The translations under genes were made by a program, and so were the position numbers. From Timema cristinae (lineage: Eukaryota > Arthropoda > Insecta > Phasmatodea > Timematidae): a stretch of DNA of 64,000 nt. The notes beneath the pieces are model-generated. The model was not told the DNA's origin. It did no database searches and was given only the letters and a program-made list of their open reading frames with translations. The DNA lies in the NCBI GenBank assembly GCA_039000515.1, contig JBCFYV010000001.1, positions 59,268,234-59,332,233 of the forward strand. The letters run 5' to 3'. Of this stretch, positions 49,447 to 61,860 are shown one piece after another (position 1 is the first letter of the stretch; the number at the start of each line of letters is the position of its first letter).

Positions 49447-50580
49447 GTTGGGTATATGTGGTTCTATTTGTAGCCTCGTAGCTAATAGCCACTAAGTTTC
49501 CATTTCAGCCTGTTAATTTAGTTTAATAATATAAACTGTTTGAAAAAATATGTATTTGTGTTCATCTGTACCTGACACGGATAGTAATTATAATAATAAT
49601 CTATAAGTTTGTATTTAAATTGTTGGTATATAACCTTCAAATAGTTTCTAAGCTGTAATTGGTACAAATTAACTATAAATTTTCTATTATTGTTTTGGTT
49701 GTATTCCTTTCTATCCCTCTTTTGGTCAAAATCAAGAGATTACATTAATATTTTTTAATTTTCTTTTAATTCTTAAAATTTTTATCCAAAAACTTAAGGT
49801 AATTTGATTTGAATATACAATTTTTGAAAATTAAAATCTACTTCTAAAAAAATTGTAAAAAGGTGCGGTTGTCTTTGAACTCTTTTAAGATTGACTCACT
49901 TTTCACTTTTGACAATTGTACTGTTTTCTTATAAATTAAACAACCAGTTTTAAAAAATCTTATAAATGGGGGCAAAAAAAAACTACCATTTGCAATATTA
50001 AATGAATTTGATATCTTTCTTAAGTTTTCAAATTCTATTCTACTTTTGGTTTTAATTTAAGGCTGTGATAGCTTCATGAAAGTAGTCACCGTTTTAAAAT
50101 GTTTCAAGTAAACTTTACGTAACGTATTTACTAGGGTGTGCGAATATTAGAAATTTGGGATGGATCCGATAAATTAACAGCTTAATATTTGATTCACAAT
50201 TTTGAATAGAAAGATCGAATAGTAGTGTCATAAATCTCTTAAAGGTCATGTCCAGATTAGTATGTTTACGGCAACACACTCGGATGAATTGTGAAAATCA
50301 CAATCAATATGATGTCACATTTACAACCTGTTTCCTGACAGACGAAAGGAGCTGTTCCTTTTGGTCACTGGTCCAGGATCAAAGGTCCGGAATAAACTTG
50401 TTTCTCGTCTCTCTGTCACAGGCTGTGCTGTAACAGGTTCGGAGCAACCTTTTCCTTTTATATTCTGGAGATATTTTGGAGCAATCGTACAGTTGAAAGG
50501 AAGTGAATACTTTGTGTTCTTGTCACAGCGCTGAGATCAAGTCCGTGCAACCTAATTATCTATTATTAGGCCTAGCTTAG
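49447..50580 (+). other. Sequence downstream of the zinc-finger exon
   Basis: Normal-texture non-coding DNA. A word starting CTAGGGTGTGCGA at about 50,131 repeats the one near 34,010. A 61-codon ORF at 50,248-50,433 has no recognisable content. Later exons of the ZFC3H1-like gene were not found. Confidence 0.4.
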
Positions 50581-53500
50581 AGTTGGTTTTGGGGATTCAC
50601 AAAAAGAGTTTTGAAGGGGGAAAGGGGTTTTTGTTGTTCAAAAACATTATTTCTACAATACAAGAACAGATATAAGTATTCTCACAAAAAATTGTTACGT
50701 TGACATAAATTGAAACCCTCTTGGGGATAAAATGATTTAAAACAAGGGTCACAACTCAGGTCCACTGATTGATTTTATCACCACAAAATATTTAGCAAAA
50801 ACAATTTTTAAAAAAAAGGGCTTAATAATAATTACTACATGTATGAATTAGTGACTGACAAAAGGAGCAGGTAAAAGGAACAGGGGGGCGTAACAGATTT
50901 CTCCTGCTCCCTAAAGGATATTTTTTTCCCTCCCACTCACCATCAGTTGGGTGAACAAACAAACAGGGAAGCCAAAATTGGGACTCAAAGTTAAAATTAC
51001 CTTGTCCTTTTTAATTTTTTTAACCCCGCGTCTTTAAAACCCTTTGGGTTATACGCATTGTCCTTTTTTCCCAATATGAGGAGGGGGGAAAAACCGACCA
51101 AATTTTCCCTAGTACCCTTTTTTAGTGCTGCCTGGGTTTTCAACTGACAGTGAATTGTTTGGGACCCCAACCAAATTTTGGGGGTTTATATTAATCATCA
51201 CACAAACAAATAGGCCCCTACATATTATAAAATGAGGATTTTTCATTTTAAAATTTAAAATAAAAACCGTTTAAAAAAAAAAAAAAATTCCCTTTAAAAT
51301 TTTTTAATCCCCCTTTTTCAAATAAAAATTTTAAAAATTTTTTTAAATTTAAAAAAATATAATACTACACGAACACTAAACATTCTCCTTCCCTTTTTTA
51401 AAATTTAAAATTCTGTCAAAACCTTTCAAAAAATTTAAAAAAAAAATTTTTTAAATTTAAACCCCCGTTGTCTAAAAAAAAGGAATTTGTTGAAATTTTT
51501 TTTTAAATTTTTTATATTTTTTTATTAATACCACTCAAAAAAAAGGGGTTTTGAAGTAATTTTTTTTGATTCTCCCGATATTGAAATATTAAAAACCCCT
51601 TTTTTCAATGGGAATTTTCCCAAATTCAAAAAATTTCTATCATAAATTTAAAAGGGGAAATCTACTATTTGTTTTGTACTGTTTGCTTTTTGTTTGAAAT
51701 TTTAAAAAATCTTTTGAAATTTTTGGGTTTCAAAAAAAATTTTTTTTAAACACCCCCTAATTTTAACTCCCTTTAAAATTTTTAAAGATATTAAAAGTAA
51801 TATAAATTCAAAATAATATATATTATAAATATTTTTTTTATAAATATTATATATAAATTTTAATATTCTGGGGGGATGAAAGGGGATGCTTAAAAAAGAA
51901 AAAAAAGGGACAATCATGTTCCTTTATGTTTTCTTTAAATTTAAATAATACCCAAACGGGAATTTTTAAATTTTTTCCTAAAAAAGTGAAATGTTTTTAG
52001 TTTTACTAAAGAAAAAGTTTAAAAAGTTTTGTATGAATTTTTCCCCCCCCGAGTTCTAGAACGGGTTTCTTTTGAAAAAAAAAAAAAATTAAATAAAATT
52101 CCCTTTTTTCTGCTTCTAAAAAAATAGTTTAAATCGTTATTAAAAGGGTTGCCCTTTCCAAAACAAATAGTTTAAAAAAATTTAAAGGGTGTACTGTAAC
52201 TCCCTTTTTAAGTCTGAGTAAGTGTTATACAATTTTGAAGAGCATTTTTGACGGGGTTTCGCATTTTAGGGGTTTACAGGACAGGAAATTTGGGTTTGCC
52301 GGAAAAAGGGAAATTCACTGGAGGCGCTGCGTCTATATTTTTCATTTAAAGGGTTAGTTCACTTAACCACTTACCGACAAAGCTAACCCCAAATTGAAAG
52401 GGGTTGGGGGAAAAATTTGAATGGAAGGACACAACAGTTTTTTGGGGTTTTTTTAATAAGGTTCCTTGGCTTGAAAATCTATTGTCTATAAAAGGAATAA
52501 AATTGATCATTTAAAAGTACCCTTTTAATGTTGTTGCTGGATATTTTTTCCCTTCCTAGGGGTCGGGGAATTTTAAATAATTTCCCCATTGGGATTTGAA
52601 GAATTTTTTCACATCCTCAAACGGGAAATTAAATTCAGTTTGAGAAAACCTGCGTAGTTTTTAAAAACCCCCGGACAGTAATTTTAAATTTGTTAGGAAA
52701 AACATTCACTTAAATTACTTTCCCCCCCTTTTAAAGGGGGTTTTTTAAAAAAACCAATAATTTTAATTTTTTACTATTTTTGGGTTTAAAGCCAAAACAA
52801 ACAATTCTCTGTTAATACAACTCAAATTGAGAGTTTTTAACACTTTGTTTTTAAATATGTATACTGTCTTCAAGACCATAAAAACTGATTAAAATTTCTA
52901 TAAAATATTTACATTTTTTTTAAATTTTTAATGTCATCGTTGGTGGGGAAGGGAAAAATTTATAAAAGGTTTTGGGAAGGGGGTTGTCAGGTTTTTTGCA
53001 AAAAGATGGGGGATGCCCAAAACACAAGCTCATTGCAGTGTCAACCCCATTTCTGTTTGGGGGGTACGTCAGGTTTTTAGGCAAAAATTTTGGGGGGGGG
53101 CAAAAAAGGCCCCCAAAATGGGGAAAAATAAAAAAATTAGCATACCCCCTTTAAATTTCCCCCTCTCGGCAATCGTAAATATTTTTACGTGTTCCGGGGA
53201 TGATCTGTTTAAAATTTGGGTTTTTCTTCCCCGGTTTTTTTGCACCTTTTTTAAAAGGGCCCCTTAAAAAACCCCGGGATTTTTTTTAAAAAAACCCTCT
53301 TTCTCTCCAAACCTTTTTGGGGAAACATTGTCAGGGTCCCCCCGTCGCTCTTTTCCCAAAATTCATACACAATTTTACGACACGGGCCCCTTTTTGGGTC
53401 CAGGGGGAAAATTTTTTTCTGGGGCCCCATAACAATTCAAAATAAAAAAGATGAAAAGTCATCACGAAACCCACCGAAAAAAACGAGTCTCTTCTAGTTT

Positions 53501-56500
53501 TTTAAAACTTTTTTAACAAATATTTTAAATTCTTAAAAAAGATAATTTTTTCCGGGTTTTGGGGGGAAAAATTTTAAAAAAATATTAAAAAGGGAAATTT
53601 TTTAACACCCCAGGGGTTTTTTTTTTATTTTAAATTTTTTTTTTAAAATTTTTGTTCAAATTTTTTTAAAACGAAAAAGAGGGTTTTTAATATTTTTTTT
53701 CTAATAAAAAGGGGATTAAAAATAATTATCCAAGTGAGCCCTCAAAAAAATCTTTTAAATTTTGGCAGGCCTACATTTTTTCTACTACCCCAAAAATTGA
53801 ACTCCACTAAAATGGGAAAAAAAAGAAAACATTTTCCAAAAAAATTCAACTTTCCACTTTTTTTCTTATAGGTCTTTTATTACCCCATTTCATGGTAGGA
53901 AAAAGGTTGTGTCCCCCTTACAACTAAAAAACGGATTTAATGATATATTATTTCGGGGTGACCCCTCGAACCCCCCGAATCTGAAAGTTTTCCCCAATTT
54001 AAAAAATTTGGTGTTTTATTTTGGGTTCGATGATGGGGAAATTTTTTACCTCAAAAACAAAGCTTAATATGTTAAATTTTAAAAAAATTTTTTAAAATTG
54101 GGTTTTCTTAAACACAATTTTAAACCAAATATTAAAATTTTTGGGGCAAAAAGATAAACAGTTTTAAAAAACTTCTTAAAAAAAAAAAAAATTTTTTTGG
54201 TTGGGGAAAAACATTTTCCTAGTCCCCCAACCCCCCCCCCTTTATGGGAAATTGGGGCTCTACCTTTTTAGCATCCCTCATTCAAAAAAAATTTTTACCC
54301 CCAACGAACAATTTTTTAAAATTTTTTTTAATAAACACATCAAAACTCTTAAAAACGAAAACCAAAACAAATTAAAAATAAACTCGAAAAAAATCAAAAA
54401 AAATTTTTGCCTTTTTTTTAAAAACAAAAATAAAAACCCTTTTTCACAGGGATACAAATCGGGCCGCCTTACACACAAAGTCAGCCCCCCATGACGTATA
54501 TTATGTTTTACTCGCCCATTGATGATTAAAATAAAGATACGAAAATTTTTTAAAAAACCCAAAAACTAAATTTTAAAATTTACTACAAAATTTTTGTAAA
54601 GACCCCAATTTATTGCATAAAATTTTTTAAAAGGTTAGACTTTTTGGGGGGGTTTCATGAAAAATAAAACTGTCAACGGGGGGGACAGTAAAAAAAACTT
54701 TTAAATTTTCCCCCAAAAATGGCCTATTTTATTTTATATCGTTTTTTTTGGGGGAATTTTTTCAAAAATATGATCCTTAGTAAGCGCTCTGAGTTTTAAG
54801 AATCAAAAAAAGATTTTGCTAATCCATTATTTTTTTTTTAAAAGGGGGTTTTTAAAACCTTGTTTTTTTTTTTTTAAATATGTTATTGAAGTAATTGTAA
54901 AAAAAATTTCAAACGTAGCCCTCCTTTTTTTAAATGTGAATGAACATATTGAAAGTCGAAAATATGTTCGTGTTTTAAATAGAATGTATTCTCAAAATCG
55001 TATATCCCAAGAATCGATATATTTTTTTTTCTCGGATAAATAATAATGGATTTAAAAGAAAATAATAAAACTTTTTTTAAAAAGCATTATTTTTTTTAAA
55101 TTTTTTTCCAATTTTTTTAAAATTTTAAGCATTTGATTTAGTCTTTATTAAAAATATTTTTGGGGTTTTTTTAAAATTTTTGTATCTTAATACCATAAAA
55201 TTTTTTTTAAATATAAAAAAAGTTAAAAAAAAAAGGTTTTGGGGGCCCCAATCATTTTTTTACTTTTTTTTTTAAAAATTTTTAACCCCCTTTTTAAAAA
55301 TTTTTTTTAAAAAAAACAAAAAGACACTCAAATTTTGATTAAATTTGATTTTTAAAACCCCAAAAAAAAGATTTTAGTTTTTTAATTTGGTTTTTTTTTA
55401 AAAACCTTTTTTTTGGTGGGGGGGGGGGTTGAAAAAATAAACCTTAAAATTTCCCAAAAATTTGGGGGCCAAATATTGTTTAATTTAGGTCTATTTGTAA
55501 ATTTTAACGATTTATAGCGTTTTTTTTTGGGATTCGGATTCGAAAAAAAAATTTTTAATTTTTGGGAAATTTGAAAAAAAAGTGATTCGCCCCCTTTTCT
55601 AATTATTTCCAAAAGTTTTTTTTTTAAAAAGTTATTTAGAGCGGGGGGTGTTTCTTTTTGGGGGGTTTTTTTTTAATTTTAACAAGAAACCCCTTAAATT
55701 TTGGCCCCGGGGTTAAAAAGGGCCCCCATTGGTAAGGAACGTTATTAAAATTTTTTTAAAACTTAGGGGGCCCCTCAACATTTTTTTTTTTTAAAAGGGG
55801 GGCAACATATTTTCCCAAATTTTTAACCCCCAAATGTTTGAATTTTAAAAAGTAAAATTTTTCCACATGTAAAAATTTAAAATAATGTGTTCAAACCCCA
55901 AAATTTTAAAAACCCCAAACATCTTTGAACAAAAGTTTTTTAAAAAATTAAACTTCCTCCCCCATTAAAAAATTTTGGTTTGGACCCAAATGAAAAAAAA
56001 ACCTTTTAAATAAAAAATGAAAAAAAATTTAAAAAAGTAAAAATTTTACAGCCCTTTTTTTGGAAAATTGCAGAAACATTTGCAAAAAAATCTAAAAAAA
56101 ATGCATATTTTTAAAAATTTCCCCCCTTTTTTAGTTTTTCCCAAAAAAATTGAGCTCTGTTTTTGGACTTAAAAGAATCCCTTTAAAGGGGACTTTTAAA
56201 TTTACACACCCCCACTTTTTATCCAAACAGGGGAAAAATTTAAATTTTTAAATGCCTTTTTTAAAAATTGGGGGGGTTTTTGGGCTCATCAAAAACCTTC
56301 CATAAAACCAGACTGAAAAAATTTGGAAAATTTTTTAAGTGTTTTTAAAAAAAGGGGAAACAAAAGGGGAAATCATTTTCAACTCGGCTTTTCCAAAGAC
56401 AGAAGGGGGGGTATTTTATTGTTTTTCATTTTTAATATCAAATGGAAGGGTTTTTTTGGGGGAAAATTCAAATGCTAAATGCTACTATATAAAATTCATA

Positions 56501-58739
56501 CCTAATCACGAAATTTCCCTTTTAAAAAGGGGAAAAGGGAAAAACTTTGTTTTTAGTTTTTAAAAAAAACTTTGTATTTAAAAACCCCTCCCCCCCAACT
56601 TTCTTCCACTTCCCTTAACGCAAATTCTGATTTTTTTTGGGGGGGTCACTTTTTTTCACCTTTTCTTGGGGGTTTTTTAAAAAAGTTTCTATCACCGTAA
56701 CAAAATGTCTCTTCCCCTCTCAGCTTTTGGGAAAAAGTCTTCTTTTTCCGAGCCAACTAGCAAAAAATCCCCAAATTTAAAATTTAAAAAAAAAACCGCT
56801 TCAAGTTTTTTTGATCTCAAAAAATGTGATTTATAACAAAAAATTTTAAAAGACAGGGTTTTTTCCCGCCACAACGGGGGGCTTTATTTTTGAATTTCAC
56901 AATGATTTTTTGAAAGTGTTTCTTCTAACTCTCCCCTTTTTTTTTTTCCACTAATTTTTTTTTTAAAAAAGGGGGGAAAGGGGGTATTTTCATTTACTTC
57001 TCATACACATTTAGCCCCCAGCTTCTTTAAATTTTCGTTTCACCCAAAACCCCCAAATTGACTAAATTCCCTCTAAATTTTTTCCCCTTTTAATCCCTTT
57101 TCAGGTAATTACCTAGGTGGGGGGGGGGATCACTTTTGGGGGGACCCCCCCCCAAGGGGGTTTTTCCCTTTTTTGGGGGAAATTTTGACGGAAAAAAATC
57201 CTTCAAATTTTTTATAGAATTTAGAAATAAGGGGGGAAATAAAAAATTCAAACACGTTAAACTTTTTTTAAATTTTAAAAAGGGGAAAAAAAATTAAAAA
57301 TTTTTAAAAAATTTTGAAAAAAAAATTTTATTGATAGGGGGGGGCCCTGGAGGTGGGGGTTTTGGGTTTCTGATTCTGGGGGGGGTTTTTGGGTTTTTAA
57401 AAAAACCTTTTCCCCCCCGGGGAAACTTTTTTATTTTTTCCCAAAAACCCCCCTTTTCCTTTTCACTCTGAAAAACATCTTGTGAAAGGGGAACCCACCT
57501 CCACCGGGTTTTTTAAAAAACCAAAACTTTAAAAAAAAGGGGGCCTTTTATAACCCGGGGGGGTTTTAAAAAAGGGGTTGCAGGTGCAAAAAAAACTTAT
57601 TTAATGACTTTTTAAAGGGTTATTTATATTAGACAAAAATCCCCTTTTTTCTTCCCTACTTTAAAAGGTAAAAAATGTGAGGGGGTTTTTTTGTTTTTTA
57701 AAAAAAATTTTTTTTAATTGGTTTTTAAAAATTTATCCAAGTGATACAAAAAAAAATTGTTAAAAAAAAAACCCCCAAAAACAAAAAAAACGGGGGTTTT
57801 TTTTTAGTGCTTTAAAAAACCCCATTTAAATTTAAAAATTTTGGGGACACCTTTGCTCATTTAAATAGCAGGGGGGGTTTTACTAACCAAAAAGGGTTCC
57901 CTTTTTTTTCAATTCTCACAGGGCCAAAAAGTTTTTTTTTTGGGGTTTTAATGTGGGTTTCCCCCCTTTAATATGATAAAATTAAGGGGGGGTTTTTGGA
58001 TTTGTGCCTGTCCCCCCCTTTAATTAATCCGGGCAATAAGCTATGGGGGGCCTTTTACCCAGCTGGTGGGGAAAAAATAATGGCTTGAATAAAAAACCCC
58101 CCTTTAAAAACCAGAGGTGGAAACATAGTGGATAAAAATTTTTTTTTTTCCCCCAAAATAAAAATTTTTTAAAAAACCCCCGGGTGCCCCCCTTTTTTTT
58201 AAAAAGGGGTTTTAAAAAAAAATTTTTTTTTTTAATTTTTTAGAGCATTTTAAAAAACCTTTAAAAAAAAACTTGCATGGGGGGAAAATTTATTCATCCT
58301 TTTAAAAAAAATTGGTAAAAAACGTTCCAAAAAACTCATCCCACTTCCCCAACTTTGACGGGTCTTTTGTTTTGAAGCAAACCATATTATTAATAGGGTT
58401 TAAATTTTTGGGGAATCCCCACCCAAAAATGTATGTTCACTTATTTAAAAAAAGCATTTTTTGTATGGAAACTTTTTCTTTTTTTTTTTGGAGTTAATTT
58501 GGGGTTAAAAAAAGGGCCCCCTATCACCCTTTTTTTTTTATTTATAGTGAAGGGGATGGACAAGCAAAAATTTTTAAAAAACTATTTTGGAACCCAAAAA
58601 ATTTTAAAATTTAAAATTAAAACCCAAAACATATTTATCAGGGGGGGCCCCTTGGGGGAAAAGTTTTTGATACTTTTTTGGTGGTTTAAAAACTACCCCC
58701 AAGATAAAAAAAACATAAACCCTTTGGGTTTTTTCCATT

Positions 58740-59260
58740 TAAAAAATTTTATCTCAAGCTAACAAAAATAAAACCGGGGTTTTCCCCCGTAAAATTTTTA
58801 TCTAAAACGGGGAAAAAACATGAGCCCGGGGTTTTTTTCCACCCCAAAATTTTATTTTTAAATGAAAAAAACTTTTGCCCCCGGTTTTCACCAGTCAAAT
58901 TCATCCAAGCTGAACAACATGAAACCGGGGTTTTTACCAGAAAAATTTTTTATTTTAAAACCGGGGAAAAAACTTTTAACCCCCGGTTTCCCCAAAAAAA
59001 ATTCTATTTTAAAACGAAAAAAACATGAGCCCGGGGTTTTTACCAGTAAAAATTTTATTTTAAAAGGGGGAAAAAAAAGAAGGGGTTTTTTTAAACCATA
59101 AAATTTTTATCTCAAGCTGAACAAAAAAGGGGCCGGGGTTTCCCCCGGGGAATTCTATTTTTAACCCCGAAAAAAATGAGCCCCGGGTTTTTTTCCCAGT
59201 CAAATTTCCTCTCAAGCTGAACAAACATAGACCTTTTTTCACCAGTTTTTCAGAAGGTAT
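58740..59260. repeat. Minisatellite with a period near 51 bp, about 10 degraded copies
   Basis: A unit containing ATGAGCCCGGGTTTT, then CACCAGTCAAATTT, then ATCTCAAGCTGAACAAAC recurs with anchors near 58,769, 58,820, 58,872, 58,919, 58,970, 59,025, 59,075, 59,124, 59,175 and 59,226. The mean spacing is about 51 bases. Copies differ mainly in homopolymer length. The regularity survives the noise, so the tandem array is real. Confidence 0.75.
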
Positions 59261-60844
59261 TTTTCACCCCGGTTAATTTTAAAAATAAGGGTTTCCGGGG
59301 GTTTGGGTCTTCGAAACGGGGAAAGATTGGGGAAAAATTTAATTTCATTGAAATTTAGCAAAATCTATTTTTGGCAGTTGGGGGGCCTTTTAAACTTTTT
59401 TTTCTTTTTTCTCCCACTTTTTCTTTCGTATTTTTAAACCCTTTTTAAAAAAAACTGATTTTTTGGGGAAAAATCTTTATAAAAATTTTTTTTAATTTGT
59501 GTTCGCGCTGTTGTGTTTTCCACACCCCTTAGGACCCCCCAGACAATTAAAAAGCACATTTTATATAGACCAGGGGAACTGGCCCCTTTAAACCCGGGGT
59601 TTTTTGGGTTTTTTTTTAAAATTTTTTCCCCAAAAAAAATTTTAGGGGGGGGCCCCAAAAATTTAAGGGGGTTTTCAAAAAAAAAAAAGTTGAAAAAATC
59701 TTGAACCCCCAAAAACGAAACTTTGTTTGGATCGGTTCTCAAACCCCCAAAAGGGGGGGAAAAAAAAACCCTTTTTAAAATAAAATTCCAAGGGGGAAAA
59801 TATTTTTTTTTTAAAAAACCCCCCCCAATATAATTTTTTTTTTATTTTCTCGGGGTTTTCTTTTCAGGGCGTGCATGTTCGCCAGGGATTTTAAAAAAAT
59901 TACGTGAAACCCTTTTGTTTCCCACACACTCGCAACATAAAAGGGCTTTTTTTAGAAAATTTTGTAAATTATGTAGGGGAAATTTTGTCAAAGGGGAATT
60001 TTAAAAAACTTTTTATCTAAAAACTACACTTTAAATTTAAAAATTTTTTTTAAATTTTCAACGGGGGAAATTTTTAAAATTTTTTGGGTGTTAGCAATAG
60101 GGGGGGCCCCGGAAAAAAGGAATTGGGGAAAACCCCCTTTTACTTTTTATGGTTAGAATTTTTTTTGAATTTTCCAATTTCTTGGAACCCCCTTTTTTGT
60201 CAGATTTAAAAAGGGGGAAAAAAAAAACCCAAACTACCCAAAAACCCCTTTGGGTTGTCCAAATATTTTAAAGTACCTGGGTTTTTAAAAAAATCAAATT
60301 TCGATGTTTTTTAAACTCGGGAAATTTTTTTTTCACACAAATTTTTTAAACAAATAATTTGGTCAAAGCGGGTTTTTTAGTTCCAAAAAAAAGGGGCGGC
60401 TGGGAATTTTTCCAGTCATTGTACCCAGTTTCCACCTAGCAGCCCCCAGCGCGTTTTTTTACTACACACATGTTATTTTTTCTTTTTGGGTTGTGTTCTT
60501 TCTTTGTTACCTGTAACAACTTTGGATGAAAATATCAAACCTTTACAAATTTTTAAACCTAAAAAAGACCAAAACTGGGGATATTCATTACTGGTATGAC
60601 ATGATGAAATTATTCTCATACGGCAGGGCGGTCCAACGGGGGTTTTTGGGGTTTTTTGTGTGACGTGTTTAAACTGGTAAGGAAAAGGGGTTAGTTTTCC
60701 CAAAAAAAAGGGGTTTACAATGTTAAAACTGTTAAATCTAACAATATCAGTCTTACACTTAATCCTAAAACGGGGTTTTCCTAGGCTTTTCCTAAAAATT
60801 AAAATGAAAAAATTTAAACAACATAATTTAAAGGGGTTTTTCCC

Positions 60845-61860
60845 CAACAATGAATGCTAACAATCACAGAAAATTTTTTCACGGGGTTAAAACTTGGAAA
60901 AATAAAAAGTAACAATAAAACAAAAAATTTTTAAAAGGGGGGTTTTTGGGGAAAATTAAAAATGCTCCCCAACACACGACATAATTTCCATTTTTTTGGG
61001 GCAATGAAGTCTAACAATCACACGCCCCTAATTTAAAACTTTTTTTGGGGCAAGGGGAAATGTTTTAAAAACCCCCGAACAATAATTTCACAGGCTTTAT
61101 TTTTGGGCAATGAGGCTAAAAATTTTACACGACTTTTTTTTCCCTCAGGCTTACTTGGAAAATGAAGTGCTAACAATCACAAAATAATTTCACAGGTTTT
61201 TTCCAGACAATGAAGTGTAACAATCACAAACATAATTTCCAAGGGTTATTTTTTCCCAAAGAAGTTAACAATCACACGACAAAATTTTTACGGCTTATCT
61301 TGGACAATGAATGCTAAAAATTTTACAACGACATAATTCACGGGGTTATCCTAGAAATTTAAGTGTTTTAAAAATTAAAAATGACAAAATTTCACGGGGT
61401 TACCCCAAAACAATAAAGGGGGCAAAAATCAATGACATAATTTCACGGGGGTTTTTAGACTAAAAAAAGGGGTCCCAAAAAAAAACAAAGACATAATTTC
61501 AAAAAGGCTTTTTCCCAGAAAAGAAGTTTAACAAAAAACGACAAATTTTTACAGGCTTATCTTGGACAATAAAAAGCTAAAAATCACACGAAAAAATTTC
61601 ACGGGGTTATTTTGGGGCATGAAGTGCAAAAAAATCACACGACAAATTTAAAAAGGTTATTTTGGGGCAATGAAGTGCTAACAATCCAGGGCCCCCTATT
61701 TCACGGGTTTTTCCCCAAAAAATAAAATTTAAAAACCACACAAAAAAATTTCACAGGTTTTAACCCAAACAATAAAGGGGAAAAAATCAACAAAAAAAAA
61801 TTTTACAGGCTTATCCTAAAAATAAATTTTTAAAAATACACAACAAAAATTTTAAAAACC
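60845..61860. repeat. Minisatellite with a period near 51 bp, about 20 degraded copies
   Basis: A unit containing AATGAAGTGCTAACAATCAC, then ACGACATAATTTCACAG, then GCTTATCTTGGAC recurs about every 51 bases, with anchors at 60,847, 61,002, 61,108, 61,160, 61,207, 61,257, 61,304 and on to 61,812. The clearest copies lie at about 61,150-61,320 and 61,555-61,690. The array is about 1 kb long as assembled. Confidence 0.85.

Noticed and set aside
58862..59101. 79-codon ORF with a repeated PGF...FIL pattern
   Set aside because: The pattern is a translation of the 51-bp minisatellite. A period of 51 is divisible by three, so a repeating peptide is expected without selection.
60473..60850. 125-codon minus-strand ORF
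   Set aside because: It lies in a partly clean patch, but its sequence shows no recognisable motif and it abuts the minisatellite. It is probably a chance opening.
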